The notes under the pieces are model-generated. The model did no database searches and was not told the DNA's origin. It worked only from the letters and a program-made list of their open reading frames with translations. Shown piece by piece: positions 51,472 to 62,535 of a stretch of 64,000 nt of DNA. Location: assembly GCF_014803405.1 (NCBI RefSeq), contig NZ_JACYFG010000038.1, positions 248,001 to 312,000 of the forward strand, read 5' to 3'. The position numbers and the translations under genes are program-made. The first letter of the stretch is position 1; every line of letters starts with the position of its first letter. The DNA comes from Pelagicoccus enzymogenes (GTDB taxonomy: Bacteria > Verrucomicrobiota > Verrucomicrobiia > Opitutales > Opitutaceae).

Positions 51472-53004
51472 ATGAGTTCCGTCATCGAGCAAATCGAACA
51501 ACAGATCGCTAACCTTCAGGCCAAGACGGTCCAGAGCAACACAGGCAAGATCGTCACCATCGCGGACGGCGTTGCCAAGATCGACGGCCTTTCCCAGGCC
51601 ATGTACAACGAAATGATCGAGTTCCCAGGCGGGTCGATCGGCATCGCCCTGAACCTCGAAGAAGATTCCGTTGGTGTTGTTATCCTCGGTGAATCCACTC
51701 ACCTCAAGGCAGGTGACGAAGCTAAGTGCACGGGCCAGCTTCTCTCCGTTCCTGTTGGCAAGGGCCTCCTCGGCCGCGTTGTTAACGCTCTCGGCCAGCC
51801 AGTAGACGGCAAGGGTCCAATCGAAAGCACCGAGAAGTACCCAGTTGAAAAGATCGCTCCTGGTATCATCGAGCGAAAGTCCGTCGACCAGCCGCTCGCG
51901 ACTGGCATCATGGCGATCGACTCCATGATTCCAATCGGCCGTGGTCAGCGCGAGCTCATCATCGGTGACCGCGGTACCGGCAAGACCACCATCGCGATCG
52001 ACACCATCATCAACCAAGCGAAGATCAACGACGTTGGCCTCGCTTCCGGTGATCCAAATTTCCGCCCTGTATACTCTATTTACGTAGCGGTTGGTCAGAA
52101 GAACTCCAACATCGCACGTACGCTCGGCGTTCTCGAAGCAGCAGACGCTCTCAAGTACACCATCCTCGTCGTCGCTGGAGCGGCGGACGCCGCGGCAGAC
52201 CAGTACCTCGCTCCTTACTCGGGTGTTGCGATGGCCGAATGGTTCATGTCCAACGGCATGGACGCGCTCATCGTTTACGATGACCTTTCCAAGCACGCTG
52301 CGGCTTACCGCCAAATGTCCCTCGTACTCAAGCGTCCATCCGGTCGTGAAGCGTACCCAGGTGACGTATTCTACCTCCACTCCCGCTTGCTCGAGCGTTC
52401 CGCACGCGTTAACGAGGACAACGGTAACGGTTCCATCACGGCGCTTCCTATCATCGAAACGCTCGCAGGTGACCTTTCTGCCTACATCCCAACCAACGTG
52501 ATCTCCATCACCGATGGTCAGATCTTCCTCGAAACCGACCTCTTCAACCAAGGCATCCGCCCAGCGGTATCGGTGGGTCTCTCAGTATCCCGTGTTGGTT
52601 CTGCGGCGCAGATCAAGGCGACCAAGCAGGTTGCCGGCAAGATCAAGCTCGAGCTCGCCCAGTTCCGCGAACTCGCGGCCTTCGCCCAGTTTGGCTCCGA
52701 CCTCGATGCCAAGACGAAGGCTCAGCTCGACCGCGGCGCTCGTATCGTTGAGCTCTTCAAGCAACCCGCTTTCAACCCGCTCCCAATCGAAGAGCAGGTG
52801 GCCGTTCTCTGGGGTATCCAGAATAACTACTACGACGACATCGACGTTTCCAAGATCGTTGCCGCTGCCGGTTCCATCCGTGAATTCTTCACCACTCGCA
52901 AGGAGTCTCTCCTCGTGAGCATCCGTGAAAAGGCGAAGATCGACGACGCGTTGCAAGCCGAGCTCAAGAAGGCTTACGACGAGTGGAAGCCAAGCTTCGC
53001 TTAA
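51472..53004 (+). CDS. atpA: F-type ATP synthase subunit alpha
   Basis: The non-catalytic nucleotide-binding F1 subunit. 510 residues with the N-terminal beta barrel, the P-loop [15 protein letters not shown] near 165-179, the [19 protein letters not shown] segment, [20 protein letters not shown], and the C-terminal helical bundle. The '[13 protein letters not shown]' segment after [13 protein letters not shown] is diagnostic for alpha. Confidence 0.98.
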   Translation: MSSVIEQIEQQIANLQAKTVQSNTGKIVTIADGVAKIDGLSQAMYNEMIEFPGGSIGIALNLEEDSVGVVILGESTHLKAGDEAKCTGQLLSVPVGKGLLGRVVNALGQPVDGKGPIESTEKYPVEKIAPGIIERKSVDQPLATGIMAIDSMIPIGRGQRELIIGDRGTGKTTIAIDTIINQAKINDVGLASGDPNFRPVYSIYVAVGQKNSNIARTLGVLEAADALKYTILVVAGAADAAADQYLAPYSGVAMAEWFMSNGMDALIVYDDLSKHAAAYRQMSLVLKRPSGREAYPGDVFYLHSRLLERSARVNEDNGNGSITALPIIETLAGDLSAYIPTNVISITDGQIFLETDLFNQGIRPAVSVGLSVSRVGSAAQIKATKQVAGKIKLELAQFRELAAFAQFGSDLDAKTKAQLDRGARIVELFKQPAFNPLPIEEQVAVLWGIQNNYYDDIDVSKIVAAAGSIREFFTTRKESLLVSIREKAKIDDALQAELKKAYDEWKPSFA

Positions 53005-53043
53005 TCTCGTTCGCTTATAAATCCTCGCGAACCTCTTCCATAG

Positions 53044-53922
53044 ATGCCTAGCACTAAAGAAATCCGAGGCCGAATAAAGTCGGTCAAGAACACTCGCCAG
53101 ATTACTAAGGCGATGGAGCTTGTCGCGGCTTCGAAGATGAAGAAGGCGCAGCAAAACGCGTCTTCGGGCCAGCCTTACGCAGCGTTGCTCGCGGAAGTTT
53201 TGGCGAACGTCTCCGGTCGTATCGACGGAATCGAGCATCCCTTTTTCGAGGAACGCGAAGTTAAGAAACGCGGCATCCTCGTTGTATCCACAGACCGAGG
53301 ACTTTGCGGACCGCTTAACAGCAACGTTTTCCGTGAACTCATGAAGGTGAAGAACGACGCGAAGTTCGTCACCATTGGTCGCAAGGCAGTTCAGTTCGTT
53401 AGCCGTAACAAGCTCGACCTGCTCGCTGAGTTTTCCGTACCCGACGAAGTGCCTTACCTTCAGGTAAAGCAGATCGTCGAGTTCATGATCGAGAAGTACG
53501 AAGCTGGGGAGATCGACACCGTCGAAATCCTTTATCCCCGTTTTGTGAATACGTTGGTTCAGGAGGCTTCCTTCGGAAAGCTGCTCCCGATCAGCAACCT
53601 CGACGACATGATCAACGGACTTCGCGGGAAAGACGCAAAGCCGTATCAAGAAAGCTTGGACGACCGCATGATGAAGTTCGAGCCGGATCCCAAGGCCATC
53701 CTCTCCTCCTTGCTTCCGCTCTTCGTCAACCGCGAGGCGCATCAAGCCATTCTCTCCGCGCGCGCTTCCGAGCACAGCGCCCGAATGGTTGCGATGAAGA
53801 CAGCGAAGGACAACGCGAGCAACTTGCTCGACTCCCTCACGCTTCAGTACAACAAGGCCCGTCAGGCCGCCATCACACAAGAAATCCTCGAAATTGCCGC
53901 GGCAACAGCGTCCAACGGCTAA
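53044..53922 (+). CDS. atpG: F-type ATP synthase subunit gamma
   Basis: The central rotor shaft. 292 residues: an N-terminal coiled-coil helix with STKEIRGRIKSVKNTRQITKAMELVAASKMKKAQ, the middle Rossmann-like domain (LVVSTDRGLCGPLNSNVF), and the C-terminal helix ending DSLTLQYNKARQAAITQEILEI, which pairs with the first. All hallmarks of gamma are present. Confidence 0.97.
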   Translation: MPSTKEIRGRIKSVKNTRQITKAMELVAASKMKKAQQNASSGQPYAALLAEVLANVSGRIDGIEHPFFEEREVKKRGILVVSTDRGLCGPLNSNVFRELMKVKNDAKFVTIGRKAVQFVSRNKLDLLAEFSVPDEVPYLQVKQIVEFMIEKYEAGEIDTVEILYPRFVNTLVQEASFGKLLPISNLDDMINGLRGKDAKPYQESLDDRMMKFEPDPKAILSSLLPLFVNREAHQAILSARASEHSARMVAMKTAKDNASNLLDSLTLQYNKARQAAITQEILEIAAATASNG

Positions 53923-53934
53923 CCCTACTTTTAG

Positions 53935-55380
<1,446 letters not shown>

Positions 55381-55401
55381 GCCCGAGCAACCCGGTAGGA
55401 A

Positions 55402-55806
55402 ATGTCACTCCAACTAGAAATAGTAACGCCGCACGGCAAGGTTTACGACGAGGAGATCGATTCCGTCGTGATGCCTACCACTTCGGGTGAAGTCGGCATC
55501 ATGCCGGGTCACATTCCGCTCCTCACCGAAATCCAAGCCGGTGAGATCGCGGTCAGCAAGTCTGGTACGGTAGACCACCTCGCGGTGAGCAAGGGCTTTG
55601 CCCAGTGCATTGGCGACAAGGTTTCCATCCTGGCGGAAAATGCCATCAGCGAATCCGACATCGACGAAAGCGAAGTCGAAGCCGCTATGGCCCGCGCTCA
55701 GGAAGCCCTCAAGAATGCCAAGGAAATGAGCGCGGAGGAGTTGGCTCAGCTCGAGACCACCATCCAGTACGCGAACATCCAGCAGCTGCTTAAGAAAAAG
55801 AAGTAG
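55402..55806 (+). CDS. atpC: F-type ATP synthase subunit epsilon
   Basis: 134 residues: an N-terminal beta sandwich ([40 protein letters not shown]) and a two-helix C-terminal domain ([15 protein letters not shown]) that can act as an intrinsic inhibitor. Last gene of the operon; a terminator follows within 30 bp. Confidence 0.95.
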   Translation: MSLQLEIVTPHGKVYDEEIDSVVMPTTSGEVGIMPGHIPLLTEIQAGEIAVSKSGTVDHLAVSKGFAQCIGDKVSILAENAISESDIDESEVEAAMARAQEALKNAKEMSAEELAQLETTIQYANIQQLLKKKK

Positions 55807-55830
55807 TCGCCCAAAGCATCTTACTTTACG

Positions 55831-55867
55831 AAAACACCCATCTCGAATGAGTTGGGTGTTTTTTTGT
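55831..55867 (+). terminator. Terminator of the ATP synthase operon
   Basis: AAAACACCCA / TGGGTGTTTT hairpin with a CTC-GAAT-GAG inner stem, followed by seven T, about 25 bp after the atpC stop. Confidence 0.93.
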
Positions 55868-55978
55868 CTTCCTTGGGCAAGAGGGCGAAGAGCTTTGCTT
55901 ACTTCCCGTATCCAGGCATTCGAGGAACCCCACAAAGTGGATTACAGGTTTACTGGTAGGTAGTTCCTGAAGTGTGAC

Positions 55979-56007
55979 TTGACTGTTCTCAATTGTAGAA
56001 TAATTAT
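55979..56007 (+). promoter_or_regulatory. Possible sigma-70 promoter for the PspA-flotillin operon
   Basis: TTGACT and AATTAT separated by 17 bp, in AT-rich DNA about 100 bp before the first gene of the four-gene cluster. The -35 box is good and the -10 box is moderate; no sigma-54 motif (TGGCAC-N5-TTGC) was found in the interval. Confidence 0.4.
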
Positions 56008-56105
56008 ACGTAACCTCGGATTCTTATTCCGGGTATCCTCTCTTGTTAGTGGGTTCGCGAATCGCGTGAACCGTCGATTTTGCCTTAGCCCAGACCCCAA
56101 ACCCA

Positions 56106-56612
56106 GTGAACGACAACAAAGCGACTGTTCCGATCAGCGGACGCGTTTCTGAAGACGACTACAACTTCTTGATGGAGTACCCAGTCGAAGGAAAAGTAAC
56201 CGCGAGCGAAAAGTTGCGTTACGTGATGTCGTTCTTTCGAAGCTACCATGAAAGCTTGAACGATTACTCCGACTGTTTGGCGGAGTTGAACCGGTTGCTC
56301 GAGCCTTCCCGCAAAGACATCAAAAAGGCTGAGTTGGAGGCAGAGGTGTCTTCAGAATTGTTAGACCGACTGTTACAAGTTTTACCTGAGATGCTTGCTC
56401 TGTGCATTACTGCGAATGTACCCAAAAAGTCTGACAAGAAGCTACCAGCTCTGCTCGCCTTGGAAGAACGCCAACTGAAGTTGGCGATGGGGCTTATCGA
56501 AAGCGTTCTCCGAATGGGGCTTACACAAAAGTCTCCCACTTATAACCCAACTGTCCTCAGGGACAAGATGAAGACGATCAGCGAATTGGTTGAGCTGAGC
56601 CGTCAGACATAA
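56106..56612 (+). CDS. RHH-like protein heading the PspA-flotillin operon
   Basis: 168 residues, starting with a GTG. The first 55 residues (VPISGRVSEDDYNFLMEYPV, GKVTASEKLRYVMSFFRSYHE) look like a ribbon-helix-helix fold: a short strand, helix A, a polar turn and helix B, with the R.SEDDY pattern of CopG/Arc-type proteins. The remainder is helical and charged, with LLDRLLQVLPEMLAL and ERQLKLAMGLIESVLRMG segments that could dimerise or bind a coiled-coil partner. It lies 23 bp before pspA. A regulator or PspA-binding partner is the natural guess from position; no family is named with confidence. Confidence 0.7.
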   Translation: MNDNKATVPISGRVSEDDYNFLMEYPVEGKVTASEKLRYVMSFFRSYHESLNDYSDCLAELNRLLEPSRKDIKKAELEAEVSSELLDRLLQVLPEMLALCITANVPKKSDKKLPALLALEERQLKLAMGLIESVLRMGLTQKSPTYNPTVLRDKMKTISELVELSRQT

Positions 56613-56635
56613 CAACAGCCTTAACCCGCATAATT

Positions 56636-57337
56636 ATGAATGATAGCATCTCCACACGTATTGGACGAATCATTACTGGAACCGCATATTCTATAGTCTC
56701 CAAAATTGAGGGCCTTGCTCCAGAGGCGGTACTAGAGCAGGCGATTTCTGAAGTAGATCAAGTCTTGGATGAAGTGCGAGCAGCTCTAGGAGGAATCACG
56801 GCTCAAAAGCATCACGTATCCAAAACGATGGCACGCCTTAATCATGAACATGCCGAGTTAGAAGACCAAGTCGTTGTGGCATACACGCAGGGGCGGAAGG
56901 ACTTAGTAGAATCTGCTTTAGCCCGTCAAACTGATATCGAGGATCAGCTCCCTGCCTTGGAAGCTCAGCTCGGACGCTTGTCTCGCCAAGAGGCTGACCA
57001 CAATCAAGCATTGACCGGTTTGATTGCCAAGCGAAACGAAATGGAAGATGAACTTCAGGAGTTCATTCGTAGCCGCAAGCAGGAGGTTGTTGTCACGGAT
57101 TCCGATGTTGAAGATTTCGCGAGTCCAGATTCAGCGCTTTGGAAAGCGGAAAAGGCGGAAAGCGCGTTTTCCCGCGTGATGCAGCGTACTACTGGAATAA
57201 ATCGTAGCTCGCTCACTACGAACAGCCGGGAGAGCGCCAAGCTGGTCGAGTTGGCGAACTTGAGCCGCAACGCCAAGATCGAAGCCAAACTGAAGGCTTT
57301 GGAAGAGAGGATAGAAAGGGAATCCGCCCATGATTGA
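56636..57337 (+). CDS. PspA/IM30 (Vipp1) family protein
   Basis: 233 residues dominated by a long helical hairpin: RIGRIITGTAYSIVSKIEG (amphipathic N-terminal helix), LEQAISEVDQVLDEVRAALG, LEDQVVVAYTQGRKDLVESALARQ, and LARQTDIEDQLPALEAQLGRL. PspA/IM30 proteins form ESCRT-III-like oligomers on the inner membrane and stabilise it under stress. The helical layout and lengths fit the family. Its stop overlaps the next gene's start by 8 bp, so translation is coupled. Confidence 0.9.
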   Translation: MNDSISTRIGRIITGTAYSIVSKIEGLAPEAVLEQAISEVDQVLDEVRAALGGITAQKHHVSKTMARLNHEHAELEDQVVVAYTQGRKDLVESALARQTDIEDQLPALEAQLGRLSRQEADHNQALTGLIAKRNEMEDELQEFIRSRKQEVVVTDSDVEDFASPDSALWKAEKAESAFSRVMQRTTGINRSSLTTNSRESAKLVELANLSRNAKIEAKLKALEERIERESAHD

Positions 57338-58004
57338 AAACCTACTTGCTCCAGAAAACGGAGTGTTTCTGGTTTCCCTTTGCTTGTTCCTCCTGATCTT
57401 CGTGATTCAGGCGGTCAGCGTGGTCGTCGGTATGGAGCCTTTCGGTTTCCTGGACAGCTTGTTGCCGGACGTCGACATCGATCTGGATTCTGATCTTAAC
57501 CTAGCGGATACGACGCCTGGCTTCATCGACAGCGTAATGTCCATGCTGAAGCTGGGCCGCGTACCTTTTGTATTCACTTTTATACTTTTTCTTTTCCTGT
57601 TCTCGGTCGTTGGCCTCTATGGTCAGATGGCTTTGTTCGAGCTGAGTGGATCTCGCTTACACTGGTTCCTAGCTTCGGGAGGAGCCTTTGTAGTTACGCT
57701 TCCACTACTACGATTTGGAAACGGGATTCTCGAAAAAGTACTCCCCAAGGATGAAACGGCTGCCATTTCGGCGAGCACCTTCATTGGCAGGATGGCTACC
57801 ATCGTAATCGGTTCCGCCACGCATGAGCGGGCAGCTGAGGCGAAGGTGGTCGGACCTGACGGGAAAACGCATTACGTCAACGTTGTCGCAGACAACGAGG
57901 GCAAAGTCTTCACGCAAGGTGACCACCTGCTCATCGTAGGCCGCCGGACGGAGGGCATCTTTACAGTTATCGAAAACAAAAACCCACTCTTGGAAGAACA
58001 ATAA
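57330..58004 (+). CDS. YqiJ/OB-fold (NfeD-like) membrane protein
   Basis: 224 residues. Membrane helices near 12-35, 73-96 and 103-125 flank a short acidic loop (DSLLPDVDIDLDSDLN), and the C-terminal 80 residues form an OB-fold domain (AKVVGPDGKTHYVNVVADN, then GDHLLIVGRRTEGIFTVIEN). This is the YqiJ/YuaF arrangement that accompanies flotillins; the OB domain is thought to dock onto the SPFH protein. It lies between pspA (8-bp overlap) and the flotillin (7-bp gap). Confidence 0.88.
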   Translation: MIENLLAPENGVFLVSLCLFLLIFVIQAVSVVVGMEPFGFLDSLLPDVDIDLDSDLNLADTTPGFIDSVMSMLKLGRVPFVFTFILFLFLFSVVGLYGQMALFELSGSRLHWFLASGGAFVVTLPLLRFGNGILEKVLPKDETAAISASTFIGRMATIVIGSATHERAAEAKVVGPDGKTHYVNVVADNEGKVFTQGDHLLIVGRRTEGIFTVIENKNPLLEEQ

Positions 58005-58010
58005 AAAACT

Positions 58011-59735
58011 ATGTTTGATCTATCATCACTAGCCGGAGTCGTCGGCTTGGGCGTCATCCTCGTCCTCACCATCCTTTTCATCCTGTCGCGCTTCTATCGA
58101 CGGGCCAGCAAGGAGGTTGCGTTTGTCCGTACCGGTATGGGCGGCGAAAAAGTTATCTTGGACGGAGGCGGCCTAAAGTGGCCGGTTTTCCACGAAATCA
58201 TCCTCGTGAACATGCGCACCCTGCGCTTGCAGGTGGATCGCAAGAATGAAGAAGGATTGATTACGGCAGACCGGATGCGCGTCGATGTGACGGCTGAGTT
58301 TTATCTTCGGGTGAAGCCTGAGAAGGAATCCATCGCCAAGGCTGCCCAGACTTTGGGTGAACGGACATTGGAACCCGAACGCTTGAAGGAGCTGCTCCAG
58401 GGTAAGTTCGTCGATGCGCTGCGCTCTGTTGCAGCGGGTTTATCCATGGAACAACTACACGAGCAACGCGCGGAGTTTATCCAGTCCGTGCAAGTGTCGC
58501 TCAGCGAGGACCTGCTGAAGAATGGTTTAGAGCTCGAGTCTGTTTCCTTGACCGCTCTCGACCAAACCGGCCGCGAGTATTTCAAGGAAGACAATGCCTT
58601 CGACGCTCAAGGTCTCGCCAAGCTTACTTTGATCACCGAATCGAAGCGTGAAGAGCGGAATCGCATCGAGCAAGAAACACGTATCAAGATCGAGAACCAA
58701 AACTTGGACGCTGCGAAACAGAGCTTCGAGATCAAGCGGGCAGAGGAGTTCGCTCGCCTCGACCAGCAGCGCGAAGTCGAGATGGCCACAGCTCAGCAAT
58801 CGGCTCGTATCAAGACGGAGGATGCCATTCGCAAGCGGGAAGCGGAAGAAGCCCGTATCTCCGCGGAGCAGGCTGTGAAAGAAGCGGACATCCTCTCTCG
58901 CCAGGCGGTAGACGAAAGAGACATCGAAGCAAAGCGTCGTATCGAAGAAGCGGATATCCAGCGTCGCCGCTCCGTAGACGTAAGCGGGCAGGAAGCCGCG
59001 ATCATCGTGGCGAAGAAGTCTGAAGAAAAGTCCCAGGCGGAAGCGGAAGCGGCCAAAGCGCGTTCGAATTTCGTGAGGGAAGAAGAGCAAGTCGTCACTG
59101 TTCGCGAAACTGCGATCGCCAATCGTAAGAAGGAGATCGAGCTGATCAAGGCGCGTGAGGACGCGGAGAAGCAAGCGATCGATGTTACGGTTGCCGCTGA
59201 AGCGGACAAGCAAGCGGCGCTCGACAAAGCGGAGGCGGTGCTCACCGAATCCAAGGCAGCGGCTGAGAAGATTCGCATCATCGCGGAAGCGGACCAGAAG
59301 CGATTCGAGGTCGAGGCTTACGGCGAGAAGGCGATCAACGAAGCCAAGAATATCCTCAGTTCCGAGCTCATCGGCTTCGAATTGCGCAAGATCTTGGCTC
59401 AAGTGGCCCCGAAAATCATGGAAGCCAGCGTAAAGCCAATGGAGAAGATCGACAGCATCAAGATCCTGCAGGCGAATGGCTTTGGCGGTACGACTGGAGG
59501 GGCAAACGGAAGCAACGGTACGTCAAACGCGGGGGGCGGCAGCTTGCCGAACCAGCTCGTGGATGCGGCTCTTGGCTACCGCATGAACCTGCCGCTGGTC
59601 GACAAGATGTTGGAAGAGCTCGGACTGGATCCGAAGTCAGCAGAAGGTCTCAGTGCCTTGCTTAAGGAGAAAGGCGACCTGAAAATCGACACCGAGACGG
59701 AGGAGAAAACGGTTAAAGCCAAAAGCAAATCCTAG
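58011..59735 (+). CDS. Flotillin (YqiK-type SPFH protein)
   Basis: 574 residues. An N-terminal membrane helix (GVVGLGVILVLTILFILSRF), the SPFH domain (EVAFVRTGMGGEKVILDGGG, ITADRMRVDVTAEFYLRV, SLTALDQTGREYF), a long charged coiled coil rich in EAE and AEA repeats from about 215 to 440 (the flotillin domain), then a Gly/Asn/Ser-rich linker (TTGGANGSNGTSNAGGG) and a short C-terminal segment. Flotillins organise membrane microdomains. Paired with the OB-fold protein and PspA here, it points to a membrane-integrity complex. Confidence 0.93.
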   Translation: MFDLSSLAGVVGLGVILVLTILFILSRFYRRASKEVAFVRTGMGGEKVILDGGGLKWPVFHEIILVNMRTLRLQVDRKNEEGLITADRMRVDVTAEFYLRVKPEKESIAKAAQTLGERTLEPERLKELLQGKFVDALRSVAAGLSMEQLHEQRAEFIQSVQVSLSEDLLKNGLELESVSLTALDQTGREYFKEDNAFDAQGLAKLTLITESKREERNRIEQETRIKIENQNLDAAKQSFEIKRAEEFARLDQQREVEMATAQQSARIKTEDAIRKREAEEARISAEQAVKEADILSRQAVDERDIEAKRRIEEADIQRRRSVDVSGQEAAIIVAKKSEEKSQAEAEAAKARSNFVREEEQVVTVRETAIANRKKEIELIKAREDAEKQAIDVTVAAEADKQAALDKAEAVLTESKAAAEKIRIIAEADQKRFEVEAYGEKAINEAKNILSSELIGFELRKILAQVAPKIMEASVKPMEKIDSIKILQANGFGGTTGGANGSNGTSNAGGGSLPNQLVDAALGYRMNLPLVDKMLEELGLDPKSAEGLSALLKEKGDLKIDTETEEKTVKAKSKS

Positions 59736-59761
59736 CGTAGTTTAATAGCGTATACAAGTTT

Positions 59762-59789
59762 GGGCGAAGGGTAACCTTCGCCCTCTTCT
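59762..59789 (+). terminator. Probable terminator of the flotillin operon
   Basis: A 9-bp stem GGGCGAAGG / CCTTCGCCC with a GTAA loop, followed by a pyrimidine-rich, T-interrupted tract. It lies 26 bp after the flotillin stop. Confidence 0.7.
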
Positions 59790-59824
59790 TGTTCTTCACT
59801 TTCCCATTCCCAGATTCTTGGACC

Positions 59825-60769
59825 ATGAAAAAAAGATCACTCTCGAATTTCGTTATCCTTCTTGCTTCGATCATTTTGGCGACGGGCCTCTATGGGAAGA
59901 AGCACAAGGGAATCGAGTTACCCAAGTCTATCGGCTCGTTCCTGTATCAGGACTTTCACGACTACGAGAAGGAGAATCCCGGATTGGGGAGGGGTTTCGC
60001 TTACCACACTTCGGACGGAGTTACTGCGACGATTTACGTGTACGACCTGAATCGCAGGGACATCGAAAATGGGGCAGATGGAGTTGTCGTAGTCGAGTCG
60101 GCCCGTTTGACGGCTCGCGAGATAGAGATGATGGCCAAACAGCAAGGCTATGCGGAGCTAAGCGTTTCGAACTTTCGCAAGGTGTCGGTTGGGGCAGTCA
60201 AGATGTGGTTTTCGAGGATTTCGTTCCAGGAAGAGAATGGGGTAGAGAGAAATTCCTTGGCATTGCTAACTGGATACAAATCTCAAATTTTTAAGGTTCG
60301 CATCACAGGGGGTAGTGATGCGGAACGCTTCGATGCGGTGGTGGAATTCTTCCTAAAGGACTTGGGGAACAAGGTTCTTAAAGGGGGAAAGAAAAAGAAG
60401 CGGGACATTGTTCTAAGCTCGGAAATCATGAACAGCGCGAATGGGGCGTTGCATGTGGTCTATACGGCGATCAAGCAAACCTTGGGCGATCCATATTCGT
60501 TTGAGACGGAACGGGCCGCGATGGAATTGGTAGCTCTTGCCTTGGAAAAGGAAGGCAACGAGAAGGACGAGACTTTCAATCGGGACGACAAGAGCTTGAT
60601 GGAGTTTCACAAGGCCTTCCGAGCAGGATTCTTGAACGAGTACGTTTGGTTCTTTGCTCGGAATTATGTGTGGGAGAGGCCGGAGGGCTTGCGGCTTAAA
60701 GCATTCCAGCAGTGGATTTCAGAGGAGATGCCGGACCATGAGCTGCCCTTGGTTTTCTCGGTCGGATGA
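59825..60769 (+). CDS. Secreted or periplasmic hypothetical protein
   Basis: 314 residues from the ATG at 59825; the in-frame start at 59789 adds 12 residues that spoil the signal peptide. The N-terminus MKKRSLSNFVILLASIILATGLYG is a clear signal sequence. The mature part has an alpha/beta region (ATIYVYDLNRRDIENG, VKMWFSRISFQEE, FDAVVEFFLKDL) and then a basic KGGKKKKRD stretch before a helical C-terminus. No family is recognised. It lies behind the flotillin operon terminator and is probably separate from it. Confidence 0.65.
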   Translation: MKKRSLSNFVILLASIILATGLYGKKHKGIELPKSIGSFLYQDFHDYEKENPGLGRGFAYHTSDGVTATIYVYDLNRRDIENGADGVVVVESARLTAREIEMMAKQQGYAELSVSNFRKVSVGAVKMWFSRISFQEENGVERNSLALLTGYKSQIFKVRITGGSDAERFDAVVEFFLKDLGNKVLKGGKKKKRDIVLSSEIMNSANGALHVVYTAIKQTLGDPYSFETERAAMELVALALEKEGNEKDETFNRDDKSLMEFHKAFRAGFLNEYVWFFARNYVWERPEGLRLKAFQQWISEEMPDHELPLVFSVG

Positions 60770-60846
60770 GGCTGAAAATCGCGTGACAAGCACGCTCCCA
60801 CAAGTAGTTGGGTAGATGCGAGGGGGGTATTCGGAGAAGCCACGCT

Positions 60847-62439
60847 CTATTCTTCGGGAATTGAGAGATTGCTACTTCGTAGGTTGTTTTCGGGAATTGT
60901 ATCAGGTTCGGAACTACGCGTTTCGACGTTAGCGGAAATTTCGAGTCCGAGGGATAGCTCGCTGACATTGGCGGGCAGACTTTGGCTCGCGGATTGGCCT
61001 GGTTCGAGGGAGCCGAGGTAGATTTCTTGGGTGATGCCGTTTGGGAGCGTGTAGCTGAGCACGGCTGCGGGGATGGTTTTGGTGCCGCGGTTCTGGGCGG
61101 TTAGGTGAATGGTGTATTGGTCCTCTGGGCCGTCGGTGTGCGCGAGGTAAATGTCGGCGAGAGCAAGGTCTGTGTAGATTGTATTGGATTTGTAACTACG
61201 AGTTAAGTCGACGTAGCCACGGCCGAGTTGGACGTCGACTCCAGGGAGCCCGCTGTCGTTGGCGTTGGCGAGCAGGAGTTCGGCGGCTTCGCTGGCGGTG
61301 ATGTCGAGGGCGGAACTGAGGGAGGCGATTGCTCCGGAGACGTAGGGCGCGGCGGCGGAGGTGCCGGTGAAGCTGGTCCAATTTTCGTCGTCCCAGGCGG
61401 CGTAGACGCCGACTCCGGGGGCGGCGATGTCTACGGAGGCGCTCTGGTTTGAGAAAGAGGTGGGGTGTCCTTCCGCGTCGATGGCGGACACGGCGATGAC
61501 GGATTCGTAGGCTGCGGGATAGGGGAGGGCAGCGACGCTTTCGTTGCCGGCGGAGGCGACGAGCACCACGCCTTGAGAGTCGGCGTAGGCGACGGCGTTG
61601 CTGAGGGCTTGGTTGCTACCGTAGCTGCCGAGGCTCATGTTTATGATGTTTGCGCCCTCGTCAACGGCTTGGACGATGGCCTTGGCCAAGGTGAAGGCGT
61701 CGCCTATTCCGTCTGTATCGAGAACTTGGATGCCGATGAGCTCAGCTTGGGGGGCGATGCCGACCCCTTCTTGGCCGGCGATGAGGGAGGCGACAGCGGT
61801 GCCGTGGGAAAGGTAGTCGTGGGGGGCGGAGAAGCCGATCTGCGTGAGTTTGTCGGAGTCGAGCGTCGTGTGATTGCGGATACCGGTGTCGAGCACTGCG
61901 ATCTTGACGCCTTGGCCGCCAGCGTTGTTTGGGTCGAGGGCTCCCATGAATCTGAGGGCGGAGCTGCCGAAGGCCCGATCGGCAGCGAGGGTGTCGGTGG
62001 CGACAGGGAGTGGGGTGAGCAGGGTGTAGTTGGGGTCGTCTTGGGCGTTCGGGGGAAGCTGGCTGGGGTCGAATCGCTCGGGCACTTTTATGCGGACTGA
62101 CAGGAGTCGCTGGTTGGAGGCGACGACATGGACGTCGTCGGGCAGGTTCGCCAAAAAGGCGCGATAGTCGGACTCGGCGGCGAAGGAGAGTACGCGTTCG
62201 TTTGGGATGGAGTGCCCGGGAGCCGCGTCTTTGGGGTCGGCGGATTCCGTGGTCGGTGCGACGGCTTCTGTTGTCTTGGAGACGAGCCTGCGCGGATTTG
62301 CGTGCTCGAAATTCTGAGAGATGGCAGCTGGTTTTTTGCTCTCTTCGAGGTATTGGCGTAGCCAGAGCCCCGCGGTCGCTGCAACGATCAGCAGACTGAG
62401 CGTGACGGCGATGTAGGGTGGTAGTGGGCGGCGTGGCAT
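60847..62439 (-). CDS. Subtilisin-like serine protease (S8), membrane-anchored or secreted
   Basis: 530 residues. A hydrophobic N-terminal segment (PYIAVTLSLLIVAATAGLWL) acts as a signal or anchor, followed by an I9-like propeptide region to about 165. The catalytic triad is Asp184 in VKIAVLDTGI, His212 in SHGTAVASLIAG and Ser361 in GTSAAAPYVSG, with an oxyanion asparagine in VASAGNES. A beta-rich C-terminal domain (VLSYTLPNGITQEIYLGSLEPG) resembles CARDB-like Ig domains. Extracellular protein degradation or maturation is likely; the target is unknown. Confidence 0.9.
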   Translation of the reverse strand: MPRRPLPPYIAVTLSLLIVAATAGLWLRQYLEESKKPAAISQNFEHANPRRLVSKTTEAVAPTTESADPKDAAPGHSIPNERVLSFAAESDYRAFLANLPDDVHVVASNQRLLSVRIKVPERFDPSQLPPNAQDDPNYTLLTPLPVATDTLAADRAFGSSALRFMGALDPNNAGGQGVKIAVLDTGIRNHTTLDSDKLTQIGFSAPHDYLSHGTAVASLIAGQEGVGIAPQAELIGIQVLDTDGIGDAFTLAKAIVQAVDEGANIINMSLGSYGSNQALSNAVAYADSQGVVLVASAGNESVAALPYPAAYESVIAVSAIDAEGHPTSFSNQSASVDIAAPGVGVYAAWDDENWTSFTGTSAAAPYVSGAIASLSSALDITASEAAELLLANANDSGLPGVDVQLGRGYVDLTRSYKSNTIYTDLALADIYLAHTDGPEDQYTIHLTAQNRGTKTIPAAVLSYTLPNGITQEIYLGSLEPGQSASQSLPANVSELSLGLEISANVETRSSEPDTIPENNLRSSNLSIPEE

Positions 62440-62535
62440 GGAAGCGAGCTTAGCCGAAATCTTGGCGGAGCCTCCCCTAGGACACTAGCTTGGATTTTGG
62501 GTTCGCCCGAAACGGCGCATGGTTGCTTCGCGGGG

